NCBI GenBank assembly: GCA_023953905.1 | Contig: JAMLJA010000014.1 | Span: forward strand, 56,841-120,840 | Source: Rhizobiaceae bacterium | GTDB lineage: Bacteria; Pseudomonadota; Alphaproteobacteria; Rhizobiales; Rhizobiaceae | Reading direction: 5' to 3' | DNA length: 64,000 nt | Shown: positions 45,817-55,334 of the stretch, piece by piece | Numbering within the stretch: the stretch's first letter is position 1 | How the letters are laid out: the number at the start of each line of letters is the position of its first letter | Translations under genes and position numbers: made by a program | The notes under the pieces: model-generated | Seen by the model: only the letters and a program-made list of their open reading frames with translations | Databases searched by the model: none | Told to the model about the DNA's origin: nothing

Positions 45817-46287
45817 ATGCGAGTTCTGACGGCAGCGTTCCTTGTTTTGGCGGCGACGCATGGCGCGGGTGCGTCATCCATCATCATCGTCGGCGATGCG
45901 AACGCGACGAATTCCGGCGCCCTGAGCATCGTCGGCGACACGCAGACGCTGGCCAATTCGCCGTCAGTGATCTCCATCGGCACCCCGGCCAAGACCGGAA
46001 GCCTGATCGAGCCGGTCGATTCTTCACCCAACGCAAATGACGAACCCATACCTGCCCAACCCGTCGTCATCCGGGCAGGCGTGGAAGGTGCGCCCTATGA
46101 GCGTTCCGGCGAGACCGCCGGATCGGGTGCGGTTGAGCCTGCAACGAGTGACCAAGCCAAGACCAAACCTGCGCCGATCCATCCCGTGACGCCTGCGCCC
46201 GCCATAGATCCTACCTCCACTTCGGCAGCCAAATCAAAGGACAGGGATGAGGCCCAACCTGTGAAACCAACGGCCCGGATCGAGTAG
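45817..46287 (+). CDS. Exported low-complexity protein of unknown function
   Basis: A 156-residue protein: signal peptide (residues 1-19, ending GAGA-SS), then a region poor in hydrophobic stretches and rich in Ala, Pro, Ser, Thr and Asp (SIIIVGDANATNSGALSIVGD, then a Pro/Thr/Ala linker such as PAPIHPVTPAPAIDP). No cysteines. It may be disordered or a surface-linked linker. The ATG at 45817 is favoured because it starts the signal peptide. I do not recognise the family. It stands 129 bases from the divergent tsaC gene. Confidence 0.7.
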   Translation: MRVLTAAFLVLAATHGAGASSIIIVGDANATNSGALSIVGDTQTLANSPSVISIGTPAKTGSLIEPVDSSPNANDEPIPAQPVVIRAGVEGAPYERSGETAGSGAVEPATSDQAKTKPAPIHPVTPAPAIDPTSTSAAKSKDRDEAQPVKPTARIE

Positions 46288-46403
46288 CCGTCCGCGCTCC
46301 ATTGCCCTTTCGCCTCGCCACGATAGAATGCGCTGGGCATTGCCGAAATCAGGCCACCAAACCCCTTCTGGCCAGTTTTCGGGGACATATCGGGAGGCAC
46401 TTC

Positions 46404-46787
46404 ATGACAGGGATGACACGCATTCTTCTTGCGGGCGCAGTTGTTGCGGCAACCACCGGCTTCGCTCAGGCCGACCAGTTGCTTGGAACCTATATCGCGC
46501 GCATATCGGACAATGACCATTTTGCTAGTGACGGATATCGTCTGGATACGGCCGCGCAGATGGTCCGGCAGGACCGCGCGAACTGGCACAAGTTCGGGCG
46601 TGGAGACCGCGAGGATCAGGACGACCCGTGGTTCGCCTCGACGGCGTCACGCGCCAAATTCGAGCGCATGCTTTCCAAGGGAAGCGCGATGAATCAGGCG
46701 ACACGCCGCGCCATCGCCGGCGGAGATCCGGTGATCGAGGTGGAAGTCTACCGCAACAGCGTTCGGGTGCGCGTGATCGGCTATTAG
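46404..46787 (+). CDS. Small exported protein, function unknown
   Basis: A 127-residue protein with a signal peptide (residues 1-25, ending AQA-DQ) and a mature domain of about 100 residues: LLGTYIARISDNDHFASDGYRL, RQDRANWHKFGRGD, DDPWFASTASRAKFERML and IEVEVYRNSVRVRVIGY. A strong ribosome site (GGGAGG, 6 bases) sets the start at 46404. There are no cysteines. Not a family I know, though the look is of a conserved rhizobial domain. Same strand as the low-complexity gene 116 bases upstream. Confidence 0.75.
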   Translation: MTGMTRILLAGAVVAATTGFAQADQLLGTYIARISDNDHFASDGYRLDTAAQMVRQDRANWHKFGRGDREDQDDPWFASTASRAKFERMLSKGSAMNQATRRAIAGGDPVIEVEVYRNSVRVRVIGY

Positions 46788-46792
46788 CCGGA

Positions 46793-46811
46793 GCGGCGCG
46801 ACCGGCGCCGC
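46793..46811. other. GC hairpin between convergent small genes
   Basis: GCGGCGC (46793-46799) and GCGCCGC (46805-46811), 7 bp with a 5-base loop, in the 25 bases between two convergent genes. No T run on either strand, so its use as a terminator is unsure. Confidence 0.4.
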
Positions 46812-46812
46812 G

Positions 46813-46983
46813 TCAACTCGTCTTGGGCTCTTCCTTCTTGCTTTCGCAATCGCGCCCGCCACCTGCGGGTGGTGGCGGTTGCGTGGACTGGACCGTTTCA
46901 TCGGCCAGAACCGGCGCAGGAAAGAAAAGAGAACCGGCAATCATGCCGGCAACGAGAAGACTGCCGAAAAGGTATCTGCTCAT
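46813..46983 (-). CDS. 56-residue exported protein with proline stretch
   Basis: A signal peptide (MSRYLFGSLLVAGMIAGSLF, then PAPVLA-DE) is followed by only about 29 mature residues with a Pro4/Gly3 segment and a charged tail (one cysteine). GGAG lies 6 bases before the ATG at 46983. The wider open frame to 47103 overlaps the glyS end region. The good ribosome site and clear signal peptide favour a real gene. Function unknown; no family recognised. It is co-oriented with glyS, whose stop lies 73 bases upstream (47057). Confidence 0.65.
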   Translation of the reverse strand: MSRYLFGSLLVAGMIAGSLFFPAPVLADETVQSTQPPPPAGGGRDCESKKEEPKTS

Positions 46984-47056
46984 CGCGTGCTCCGTGCCAC
47001 CCACACGGAGCTTAGTCCAACAACCGCCGGTTGGCGAGCCTGCCGTTGGGGCCGGG

Positions 47057-49363
47057 CTAACCAGCGATCTTTGAGAAGTCCGCCACTTGATTAGTGGCTG
47101 CACGAACGCGGGCGAGAAGCGCCAGACGGTTGGCGCGCACCGCCTCGTCCTGATCGTTTACGAGCACTTTCTCAAAGAATGAATCAATCGGCTCACGCAA
47201 TGCACCAAGCGCGACCATGGCGGTCGAAAAGTCTTCATTCTGAATCGCTTGCGCGGCCTTGCTCTCAGCCTGATTCAACGCTTCGTTCAGTGCCTTCTCA
47301 GCAGGATCATTCAGAAACGCCGCTTCGACACTGTCCGCAATGCGTGTGCCCTTCTTTTCCTCGGCAGCCAGAATGTTTGCGGCGCGCTTGGTCCCGGCCA
47401 GCAGGTTCTTGCCATCCTCGGTTTCGAGCAGCTTTTCGAGAGCTTCGACACGGCGGACGATCTGGAGAAGGTCATCGGACTCCTCAGAAATCACGGCATC
47501 GATCAGGTCGTGACGTGCACCCTGATCGCGGAGATAGACCTTGAGGCGATCATGAAAGAAGGAAAGGAGGTCTGCGGAAGTCACTTCCAAATGAAATGTT
47601 CCTACCGCACTTTGCAGATCGCTTTCTTCATGATCTCGCTCCTTCTCCCGTGCTGCAAGAATTCTGCTAGCGTGCGCTCTCAGGCCTGGTTCACGAACGA
47701 GACCCTTTATCGCAACATCCTCGCGTATCTCCCGCTTCTCATCTTCGTCGATCTCGTGGCCAACAGCCGCGACAAACGCGGTACTAAACAGCGACAACCT
47801 TAACCCATTCTCAATGATAATCCGGATCACCCCTAACGCCGCGCGCCTCAGCGCAAATGGGTCCTTCGACCCTGTCGGCTTTTCGTCGATGGCCCAGAAC
47901 CCGACCAGCGTGTCCAGCTTGTCGGCAAGCGCGACCGCGATGGATACCGGATCGGTCGGCGCGCGATCGGACGGCCCTTGCGGCTTGTAATGGTCCTCGA
48001 TCGCGGCGGCCACAGACGGATCTTCGCCCTGCAGCAGCGCGTATTTGTGACCCATAACCCCCTGTAGTTCGGGAAACTCGCCCACGATTTCAGTCGGCAG
48101 ATCAGCCTTTGCAAGCAGGGCAGCACGTCGGGCAAGTGCCGGATCGGCGCCAACGATCGGCGCGATTTCCTCGGCAAGTGCCGCTATCCGCGCGACGCGT
48201 TCACCCTGTGTGCCGATCTTCGCATGAAAGGTCACGTTGAGGTGGTCGAGGCGGGCCATGCGCTGGTCGAGCGGCTTCTTCAGGTCCAGACCGAATTTCT
48301 CGGCAGACGGCGTCAGAAGCGCCAGATCCGGCAGGTCGGCCTGATCCGTCTTCCAGAAGTAGAGCGCATCCGAAAGCCGCGCGCGCACCACCTTGCCATT
48401 GCCGTGGATGATCTCCTTGCCGCCATCCCTGGCTTCGATATTCGAGGTCAGAAGGAAATGGTTGGAGAGCTTTTCGCCATCCGAACGTACGACAAAACAC
48501 TTCTGATTGGCGCGAATGGTCAGGCGGATGACCTCGCCCGGAATTTCCAGATATTCCTTCTCGAATTCGCCCATCAGCACGACGGGCCACTCGACAAGCC
48601 CGGAAACCTCTTCGAGAAGCGCCTCGTCCTCGACAAGTTCCAGCCCACGCGCGAAGGCAAGTTGATTGGCGTCGGCGGCAATGATGCGCTTGCGACGCTC
48701 CCCGTCCAGCACGACCTTTGCCGCTTCGAGCTTCGAGACGTAATCATCGAAACGCCGAACGGTTATGGCGTCGGGCGCATGGAAGCGGTGGCCATAGGTG
48801 ACATTGCCGGACCGGATGCCGTCAATCTCAAAGTCGATGATCGCTGTCTCGCCATTTTCGGGACCGAAGACGCAGACGATGGACTGAAGAGGGCGAACCC
48901 AGCGCAATGCGCCGGGCTTTGACGACGCCTTGCCCCAACGCATGGACTTGGGCCACGGAAAATTCCTGATCACCGATGGGACCAGTTCGGCCACGATTTC
49001 TTCGGCGGAACGACCCGGCTTGACCATGTGGGCGACGTAGAAATCGCCCTTCTTCGGATCGCTGTGGACATGCGCCTGGCTGATATCCGACAGGCCGGCG
49101 GAGCGCAGAAAGCCTTGAATTGCCTGCTCCGGCGCCTTGGTGCTCGGGCCCTTGCGCTCCTCATGCACGTCTTTCGACCTCGCCGTGAGGCCACGAATAT
49201 CGAGCGTCAGGCGGCGCGGCGTCCAGTATTCCTGGCACCCTTCATAGGTGAGGCCAGCCTCGACCAGACCATCAGTGACCAGTTTGCGCAGGTCTCCCGC
49301 CGCCTTACGCTGCATACGCGCGGGGACTTCTTCAGAACGCAGTTCGAGCAGAAGATCAGGCAT
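47057..49363 (-). CDS. glyS: Glycyl-tRNA synthetase beta subunit
   Basis: Beta chain of the heterotetrameric enzyme that charges tRNA-Gly. The 768-residue protein begins [16 protein letters not shown] and has [70 protein letters not shown] and the anticodon-binding end. It is longer than the E. coli subunit (689); residues about 523-596 are a charged insert (see the finding at 47575-47795). The ATG at 49363 lies 1 base after the glyQ stop, so the two are coupled. Another frame open further upstream is inside glyQ. Confidence 0.96.
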   Translation of the reverse strand: MPDLLLELRSEEVPARMQRKAAGDLRKLVTDGLVEAGLTYEGCQEYWTPRRLTLDIRGLTARSKDVHEERKGPSTKAPEQAIQGFLRSAGLSDISQAHVHSDPKKGDFYVAHMVKPGRSAEEIVAELVPSVIRNFPWPKSMRWGKASSKPGALRWVRPLQSIVCVFGPENGETAIIDFEIDGIRSGNVTYGHRFHAPDAITVRRFDDYVSKLEAAKVVLDGERRKRIIAADANQLAFARGLELVEDEALLEEVSGLVEWPVVLMGEFEKEYLEIPGEVIRLTIRANQKCFVVRSDGEKLSNHFLLTSNIEARDGGKEIIHGNGKVVRARLSDALYFWKTDQADLPDLALLTPSAEKFGLDLKKPLDQRMARLDHLNVTFHAKIGTQGERVARIAALAEEIAPIVGADPALARRAALLAKADLPTEIVGEFPELQGVMGHKYALLQGEDPSVAAAIEDHYKPQGPSDRAPTDPVSIAVALADKLDTLVGFWAIDEKPTGSKDPFALRRAALGVIRIIIENGLRLSLFSTAFVAAVGHEIDEDEKREIREDVAIKGLVREPGLRAHASRILAAREKERDHEESDLQSAVGTFHLEVTSADLLSFFHDRLKVYLRDQGARHDLIDAVISEESDDLLQIVRRVEALEKLLETEDGKNLLAGTKRAANILAAEEKKGTRIADSVEAAFLNDPAEKALNEALNQAESKAAQAIQNEDFSTAMVALGALREPIDSFFEKVLVNDQDEAVRANRLALLARVRAATNQVADFSKIAG

Positions 49364-49364
49364 G

Positions 49365-50315
49365 TCAGGCAGCCTTCGCCGTGAGGTTGGCGCCGCCGGC
49401 ATCGGTCAGCAGGAAAGCCTCGCCGCAAGCCTTGGCAAGGTTGCGCACCCGCAGGATGAAGCTCTGGCGTTCGGTGACGGAAATGACGCCGCGGGCGTCG
49501 AGCAGATTGAAAACGTGACTGGCCTTGATGCACTGGTCGTAGGCCGGCAGAACCATTTTGTGCACGCCTTGGTTGTCGCCGGTTCCCGGCGCACCGGCAT
49601 CCAGCAGCGCCTTGCACTCGGCCTCGGCATCTTCGAAGTGCTTCAGGAGCATGCCTGTGTTGGCGAACTCGAAATTGTGCCGGGAATATTCCTGTTCGGC
49701 CTGCAGGAAGACCTCGCCATATGTGACCTTCTCGTCGCCCTCACGGCCGTTGAAGTTCAGGTCATAGACATTGTCGACGCCCTGCACATACATGGCTAGA
49801 CGCTCAAGACCATACGTCAATTCGCCAGATACGGGGGCGCATTCGATGCCGCAGACCTGCTGAAAATAGGTGAACTGCGAGACTTCCATGCCGTCGCACC
49901 AGCATTCCCAGCCAAGCCCCCAGGCGCCGAGCGTCGGGCTCTCCCAATCGTCCTCAACGAAACGGATGTCGTGTACGAGTGGATCTATGCCGATCGCGGC
50001 CAGCGAGCCCAGATAAAGCTCCTGAAGGTTTGGCGGATTTGGCTTCAGGATCACCTGATACTGGTAGTAGTGCTGCAGGCGGTTCGGGTTTTCACCGTAG
50101 CGCCCGTCCTTGGGCCGACGCGAAGGCTGCACATAGGCCGCGTTCCATGACTTTGGACCCAGCGCGCGCAACGTCGTTGCAGGGTGGAACGTACCTGCTC
50201 CGACCTCCATGTCGTAAGGCTGAAGAATGACGCAACCGCGTTCGGCCCAATAGTTGTGAAGCGTCAGGATCAGGCCCTGAAAAGACCGGCTCGGATCGGA
50301 ATAGTTCTGCGCCAC
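49365..50315 (-). CDS. glyQ: Glycyl-tRNA synthetase alpha subunit
   Basis: Catalytic chain with the class II synthetase core. The 316-residue protein has [37 protein letters not shown] (in parts), [32 protein letters not shown] in order, [22 protein letters not shown] and the beta-contact region, normal in length for a rhizobial GlyQ. The 407-base gap upstream (50316-50722) is shared with the divergent metA. With glyS it forms the glyQS operon. Confidence 0.98.
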   Translation of the reverse strand: MAQNYSDPSRSFQGLILTLHNYWAERGCVILQPYDMEVGAGTFHPATTLRALGPKSWNAAYVQPSRRPKDGRYGENPNRLQHYYQYQVILKPNPPNLQELYLGSLAAIGIDPLVHDIRFVEDDWESPTLGAWGLGWECWCDGMEVSQFTYFQQVCGIECAPVSGELTYGLERLAMYVQGVDNVYDLNFNGREGDEKVTYGEVFLQAEQEYSRHNFEFANTGMLLKHFEDAEAECKALLDAGAPGTGDNQGVHKMVLPAYDQCIKASHVFNLLDARGVISVTERQSFILRVRNLAKACGEAFLLTDAGGANLTAKAA

Positions 50316-50623
50316 GGGAAATCTGCCTCAAAGGGTGGGCGGGAAGCCGCCCGTCCTAGTGCATTTTAGGCCGCGGTGTCATCCCCTCGCGTCGCACAAA
50401 TGCAGGACGAACAGCAGTATGGAGCTCGAATTTCGAAGAACTACGGCTCCGCGCTTATCAAGCGTCCTCTAGAATCGTGACCGTTTCGGGTCAAGATTCC
50501 CCGTCTCTAAGGGAATGATTTCGCGCCGCAAATTCCACCATTGAAAAGCAGTTCCGCTGCCGCTAGATAGGCAGCAACATCCAGAGTCGGGCATTGCCCG
50601 ACGCCAACCTGCCGTCCGGGCAA

Positions 50624-50681
50624 GGTGGCGCTCCTGACAGGGAGGATGTGGCCGACCGGCAACCAAACGGATCAAGCCACC
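50624..50681 (+). promoter_or_regulatory. Possible structured leader upstream of metA
   Basis: In the 407-base glyQ/metA gap. GGTGGC (50624-50629) could pair with GCCACC (50676-50681); inside lies a CTCC/GGAG hairpin (50631-50644) and GGCAACC (50658-50664), a sequence also found in the core of SAM-I/SAM-IV riboswitches. The full S-box pattern is not met, and no SAM-II element (GCTAAA core) is seen. The rest of the gap, 50316-50623, holds no gene I recognise. Confidence 0.3.
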
Positions 50682-50722
50682 ATTTTCTGTCGGGTTTCTG
50701 GGTCAATCAGGGACAGACACGC

Positions 50723-51643
50723 ATGCCGATCAAGATTCCGAACGACCTTCCAGCCCGCACGACGCTCGAAGCCGAAGGCGTCATGATCATGCGCGAGGCG
50801 GATGCGGCACGTCAGGACATCAGGCCGCTGCATATCGGTCTTCTGAACCTGATGCCGAACAAGATCAAAACCGAGACGCAGTTTGCGCGATTGCTTGGCG
50901 CGACGCCACTGCAGGTGGAACTGACGCTGGTCAAGATCACCAATCATGTGGCGCGGCACACGCCAAGCGATCACATGATCTCCTTCTATCGGAACTGGGA
51001 AGACGTGAAGTCGGAGAAGTTCGACGGCTTCATCGTGACGGGTGCGCCCATCGAGCAGATGCCGTTCGAGGAAGTTACCTACTGGGACGAGTTGAAGCAG
51101 ATCTTCGACTGGACGCAGACCAATGTGCATGCCTCCTTCAACATCTGCTGGGGCGCGCAGGCCGCCGTGCACCATTTTCATGGAATGCCGAAATACGACC
51201 TGCCGCAGAAGGCGTTCGGTGTGTATCGCCACCGTAACCTCTCGCCGGCATCTCACTATCTGCGCGGATTCTCCGACGACTTTTCGATTCCGGTCTCACG
51301 CTGGACGGAGGTGCGGCGCGACGACATTCCGACAGACAGCGGCATGACGGTATTGATGGAATCGGACGAGGCGGGGCTGTGCCTGATCGATGATCCGGTT
51401 CACCGCGCGCTGCATATGTTCAATCACATCGAGTACGATTCGAATTCGCTCGGCGAGGAATATTTCCGCGACCGCAACGCGGCTGTGCCAATCGCAATGC
51501 CGCGCAATTACTTTCCGAATGACGATGCCGCCCGCCAACCGGAAAATCGCTGGCGCAGCCACGCACATCTGCTGTTCGGCAATTGGATCAATCACCTTTA
51601 CCAGACGACCCCGTTCGATATCGCCGATATCGGGAGAAGCTAG
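50723..51643 (+). CDS. metAA: Homoserine O-acyltransferase MetA, predicted acetyl type
   Basis: Activates homoserine for methionine synthesis. The 306-residue protein is of the MetA (not MetX) fold: [11 protein letters not shown] start, [21 protein letters not shown], the catalytic Cys142 ([15 protein letters not shown]) and HIEYDS. Position 111 is Glu in [12 protein letters not shown]. In the family Glu at 111 goes with acetyl-CoA and Gly with succinyl-CoA, so I predict O-acetylhomoserine as product. The ATG at 50723 is chosen to match the family; the open frame from 50594 has no similarity. Transcribed divergently from glyQ. Confidence 0.95.
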   Translation: MPIKIPNDLPARTTLEAEGVMIMREADAARQDIRPLHIGLLNLMPNKIKTETQFARLLGATPLQVELTLVKITNHVARHTPSDHMISFYRNWEDVKSEKFDGFIVTGAPIEQMPFEEVTYWDELKQIFDWTQTNVHASFNICWGAQAAVHHFHGMPKYDLPQKAFGVYRHRNLSPASHYLRGFSDDFSIPVSRWTEVRRDDIPTDSGMTVLMESDEAGLCLIDDPVHRALHMFNHIEYDSNSLGEEYFRDRNAAVPIAMPRNYFPNDDAARQPENRWRSHAHLLFGNWINHLYQTTPFDIADIGRS

Positions 51644-51645
51644 AA

Positions 51646-51668
51646 GGGGCGCACCAGCGCCCCCTTTT
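51646..51668 (+). terminator. Terminator after metA
   Basis: GGGGCGC (51646-51652), loop ACCA, GCGCCCC (51657-51663), then CTTTTC. A 7-bp GC stem 3 bases after the metA stop, and 2 bases before the end of the convergent TPR gene. Confidence 0.75.
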
Positions 51669-51670
51669 CC

Positions 51671-53695
51671 TCAGTTCGAGGTGGGCAGCGTCAACTCCTG
51701 ACCGGGTAGCAACCGGCCGGGATCGTTGCGAAGCTGGGGATTGAGATTGAGAATCTCGAGATACCGGTTGCCGTTGCCGAGCACGTCGTCGGCAATCGAC
51801 CAGAGCGACTGACCCGGCAGCACCCTGTAGGACGCGGGCTCAGCCTTCAGCTCATTGCTGCCAGCATCGGTACGCTGCTCCTCCTTCGGTTCCTCCGCCG
51901 GTTTGACAGCAGGAGGCGGCGTCACCGAAGGCTGTTCGGCAGTCGCCTTTTCAGGAACGGGCGGCAGCCCCTCGGAAAGCTTCTTCTCAACCTGAGCCAA
52001 GACGTCGGCGTCGGGCTTGAGATCGCGCGCGTGGCTCCACTGGAATGTCGCTTCGAGCCGGCGCCCGACGCGCCAATAGGCGTCGCCCAGATGATCGTTG
52101 AGAACGGGATCCTCCGGCTTGAGCGACACGGCCCGTTCGAGCTCGCTCACCGCCTGGTCGAAGTCACCCAGCTTGTAATGAGCCCAGCCCAGCGAATCGA
52201 CGATGTAACCGTCGCTCGGCCTGAGGTCGACGGCCTTCTGGATCATGCCCAGAGCTTCGTCGAGGTTCATGTTCATGTCGACCCAGGAATAGCCGAGGTA
52301 ATTAAGCACCTGCGGTTGATCGGGCGCAAGTTCCAGTGCCTTGCGGAAATTGGGCTCAGCCTTGGGCCATTCCTTGAGACGCTCATACGAAATGCCGCGC
52401 TGATAATAGATGTTCCAGTTGGATGTCTGGCCGCCATCCGTGCGTGTTTCGGATGCACCCTTTTCAAGTTGGGCCACAGCTTCGTCGTAGACCTTCGCCG
52501 ACTCTGCGTATTTCTGCTGTGACGCAAGAACGCCGCCGAGCGCCAGATAGGCGCGCATATCGCCCGGATCGCTGTTGACCAGCTTCCTCAGAGCCGCTTC
52601 GGCCTCAGCGTTGCGATCGAGATCGGCAAGATTGAGTCCTGTTTGCAGATCTGCCGCGCGCCGCACAGGCGAATCCTTGGGGATGCGCCGATAGAGATCA
52701 ATCGCGGCCTCCGAATCCTCCAGCTGTTCCGCGTTGGCAGCAAGCTGCAGCAAGGCAGAATCGCTGTCAGGCCGAAGCGCCAGCGCCATGCGCAGGTAAA
52801 GCCGCACGAACGGCTCTCCGCCGCCCCGATTGAGGGCGCTACCGAGGTCGAGAAGAACCTCCGACGCGCCATCCGCCGTATTGGTGATGAGCGGGGCGAC
52901 TTGCGTGCCCTTCTCGATCTTCGCACGCAGCTGATTGATCATCACGCGTCCCGACACAAACTGTTCGGCCTTGTCGAGCGTCTCCAGTGCGCGCGCCTTC
53001 TCACCTCGCCGGGCAAGGGAACCTGAATAGGCTTCAGCCGCGCGCAACCAAGTATCGGGCGCGGCGCCGCCAGCCATCGCATTGGCGATGATCTTGTCGA
53101 AGGCTTCGTCGGACTCCTTCGTCATGCCGGCTTTCTCGGCAATCAGCGCGCGATGGTAAGTCTTGAACAGATCGAACCATTCCGGGCCGCTGAGTCCGTC
53201 GATGGTGGCAAGTGCTTCTGTCGGCTTGCCCTCACCCTGCTGGGCCCAAGCAGTCATCAGGCCCGCTATGAGACGGTCGAGATCCGACGACAGGGCCAGT
53301 TTGAGCATGTTGACCGCGTCCGAGTAGCGGCTCTTGCGAATATCGTCGATCGCCAGTGCAACCCGAGAAAAGCGCTCTACCTCAGCGACGGTCTTCAGCT
53401 TCTCGGCATAAGGGAGCGCCTCGTCGAACTGTCCATTCGAAATTAGCGCAAGCATCAGACTCTGGCGCATTGACTGGTTGTCGGGATCAAAGGCAAGGCC
53501 GCGCTTGTAATAGGCAATGGCGTCATCGAGGTCGTTGTCGACCTCAGCCACGCGGCCTGCAAGGAAGGCACCCGAAAACGAGTTTATGCGTACCGGCTGG
53601 CTCGCCTCTTTGGCGAAACCCGCGGTTCCAGAGAGCAACATCGCCGCCAGCGCCGCGAGTGTCACCCTGGAAGTCAAACGTCCGAGCTGCATTGC
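51671..53695 (-). CDS. Exported TPR-repeat protein with C-terminal LysM domain
   Basis: A 674-residue protein with a signal peptide (residues 1-28), then tetratricopeptide repeats over most of its length (for example DDAIAYYKRGLAFDPDNQ, AEPNFRKALELAPDQPQVLNYLGYSWVDM, VSELERAVSLKPEDPVLNDHLGDAYWRVG in parts), a Pro/Glu-rich linker of about 60 residues and a C-terminal LysM-like domain (YRVLPGQSLWSIADDVLG, NPGRLLPGQELTLP type). TPRs bind proteins, LysM binds peptidoglycan, so an envelope scaffold role is inferred. AAGG 6 bases upstream sets the ATG at 53695; ATGs at 53710 and 53743 are less likely. Other rhizobia have a TPR protein beside the polyprenyl synthase gene. Confidence 0.9.
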   Translation of the reverse strand, partial: AMQLGRLTSRVTLAALAAMLLSGTAGFAKEASQPVRINSFSGAFLAGRVAEVDNDLDDAIAYYKRGLAFDPDNQSMRQSLMLALISNGQFDEALPYAEKLKTVAEVERFSRVALAIDDIRKSRYSDAVNMLKLALSSDLDRLIAGLMTAWAQQGEGKPTEALATIDGLSGPEWFDLFKTYHRALIAEKAGMTKESDEAFDKIIANAMAGGAAPDTWLRAAEAYSGSLARRGEKARALETLDKAEQFVSGRVMINQLRAKIEKGTQVAPLITNTADGASEVLLDLGSALNRGGGEPFVRLYLRMALALRPDSDSALLQLAANAEQLEDSEAAIDLYRRIPKDSPVRRAADLQTGLNLADLDRNAEAEAALRKLVNSDPGDMRAYLALGGVLASQQKYAESAKVYDEAVAQLEKGASETRTDGGQTSNWNIYYQRGISYERLKEWPKAEPNFRKALELAPDQPQVLNYLGYSWVDMNMNLDEALGMIQKAVDLRPSDGYIVDSLGWAHYKLGDFDQAVSELERAVSLKPEDPVLNDHLGDAYWRVGRRLEATFQWSHARDLKPDADVLAQVEKKLSEGLPPVPEKATAEQPSVTPPPAVKPAEEPKEEQRTDAGSNELKAEPASYRVLPGQSLWSIADDVLGNGNRYLEILNLNPQLRNDPGRLLPGQELTLPTSN

Positions 53696-53892
53696 ATCCC
53701 TTTCCGCCATGCCCGATGGCTCATGTAAGGGAGCCAAAGGCACATTTTCCTCAAGAGCATGGCGTTTTTACGGTAGGCGTCAATGTTCTGGCCCATCACA
53801 AGATTGGCAGACAATGACGCCGATCGCCACGACGCCAGAAAGGGCAGATGCCCCAAAATCTAGAAACTAGACCCGCATGGTTAGCGCTTGGT

Positions 53893-54909
53893 TCACACCG
53901 CGCGGCTGATGCAGAACTCGATCACCTCTATCAAGGCTGCCTTTTGCGGAGTGGCCGGCAACGGAGCCAAGGCATCGCGCGCGATCTCGCCGAAATGGCG
54001 GGCCCGGCCTACCGTGTCGGAAATCGCGCCATGGCGCGTCATCAGGCCAATGGCCTTTTCGAGGGCGGCATCATCGGTGCCATTGTCTTCAATGGCGGCT
54101 TTCCAGAAGTCGCGCTCGGCAGGGGACCCGCGCCGATAGGCGAGAATCACCGGCAATGTCACCTTGCCCTCGCGAAAATCGTCGCCGACGTTCTTGCCCA
54201 GATCGGTGCTATTCCCGCCGTAGTCCAGCGCGTCATCGATGAGCTGAAACGCCAGCCCAAGATTCATTCCATAAGAGCGAAGTGCGGCGCGATCGTTCCG
54301 CGACACGCCTGCAATCACGGGTCCGACCTCGGCGGCTGCGGAAAACAGCGCGGCAGTCTTGGCCTTGATCACGGCAAAGTGCTCGTCTTCTGTCGTCTCA
54401 AGGTTCTTGGCCGCCGAGAGCTGCATCACCTCGCCCTCGGCAATGATCGAAGCGGCAGATGACAGAATGTCCAGCGCGTCGAGCGAACCGACCTCCACCA
54501 TCATGCGGAAGGCCTGTCCAAGCAGGAAATCGCCGACCAGCACACTTGCCTGGTTGCCCCAGATCATCCGGGCGGTCTTTCTCCCGCGACGCAGGTCGCT
54601 TTCGTCGACCACGTCGTCATGCAACAGCGTGGCCGTGTGCATGAACTCGACACTGGTTGCGAGCTTCACATGTCCGTCACCGGAGTAACCGAACATCTGC
54701 GCCGCCGCGAGCGTCAACATCGGACGCAGCCGCTTGCCGCCTGAAGAGATCAGATGATTGGCGACTTCGGGAATCATTTCGACATCCGAGCCGGCCTTGG
54801 ACAGAATGAGCTCGTTCACCCGGCCCATGTCCTTGGCAGTCAGATCGATGAGCGGCTTGATCGATGCCGCATCGCGCTTTCCGCCTTCGAGATTGACGAC
54901 TACGCCCAC
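53893..54909 (-). CDS. ispB: Polyprenyl (octa/decaprenyl) diphosphate synthase
   Basis: Builds the long isoprenoid chain for ubiquinone. The 338-residue protein has both Asp-rich motifs, FARM at 98-102 (LLHDDVVDESDLRRG) and SARM in LIDDALDYGG, with GGKRLRPML, EGEVMQLSAAKN and KTAALFSAAAEVGP, as in IspB-type synthases. The chain length (decaprenyl in many rhizobia) is not read from sequence. I took the GTG at 54909; GGAG lies 7 bases upstream and it gives the usual MGVVVNLEG start. It is read away from the DUF2007 gene, with a 190-base divergent gap. Confidence 0.95.
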   Translation of the reverse strand: MGVVVNLEGGKRDAASIKPLIDLTAKDMGRVNELILSKAGSDVEMIPEVANHLISSGGKRLRPMLTLAAAQMFGYSGDGHVKLATSVEFMHTATLLHDDVVDESDLRRGRKTARMIWGNQASVLVGDFLLGQAFRMMVEVGSLDALDILSSAASIIAEGEVMQLSAAKNLETTEDEHFAVIKAKTAALFSAAAEVGPVIAGVSRNDRAALRSYGMNLGLAFQLIDDALDYGGNSTDLGKNVGDDFREGKVTLPVILAYRRGSPAERDFWKAAIEDNGTDDAALEKAIGLMTRHGAISDTVGRARHFGEIARDALAPLPATPQKAALIEVIEFCISRAV

Positions 54910-55099
54910 ACTCGTGCTCCGCTCCTTGAGGCGCCTTGATCGCACCGCAACACCAAGGAGTCTAGGGCTTGGGCACAAATGTCCGCAAGTGGCGAATTGG
55001 CGCGGCGATCCCCGGCTGCCGCCATGGCGCACTTAATTATGGCCGAGACAACGCGCAAGCACATTGCAACCCAACGCCCAAACTGCCACCTTCGCGCCC

Positions 55100-55324
55100 A
55101 TGATCGAATTGCTGCGCACCAATGACGCCGTCGTGATCTCCTTCGTCCAGTCCCTGCTGCGGGATGCGGGGATTGATTGCCTCGTGGCAGATCAGAACAT
55201 GAGCGTTCTTGACGGCTCGATCGGCATATTGCCGCGCCGCATTCTCATTGGCGAGGATGACCTTGCCGAGGCCAAAATGCTGCTTGAGGATGCCGGCATC
55301 GGCAAAGAAATACGCGAAGGCTGA
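55100..55324 (+). CDS. DUF2007-type small protein
   Basis: A 74-residue protein: IELLRTNDAVVISFVQSLLRDAGIDCLVAD, then LPRRILIGEDDLAEAKMLLEDAGI. DUF2007 (putative signal transducing) small domain, with GIDCxVAD and a basic-rich middle; function unknown. The ATG at 55100 is favoured over one at 55064. The methyltransferase gene starts 11 bases after its stop, so they are co-transcribed. Confidence 0.85.
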   Translation: MIELLRTNDAVVISFVQSLLRDAGIDCLVADQNMSVLDGSIGILPRRILIGEDDLAEAKMLLEDAGIGKEIREG

Positions 55325-55334
55325 CGGGCCTACG

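Noticed and set aside
47249..47803. 184-residue open frame on the plus strand within the GlyS insert region
   Set aside because: GlyS is open and in family register on both sides; this frame has no domain and no ribosome site.
50316..50722. SAM-II riboswitch upstream of metA
   Set aside because: The GCTAAA core and its partner pattern are not present in the gap.
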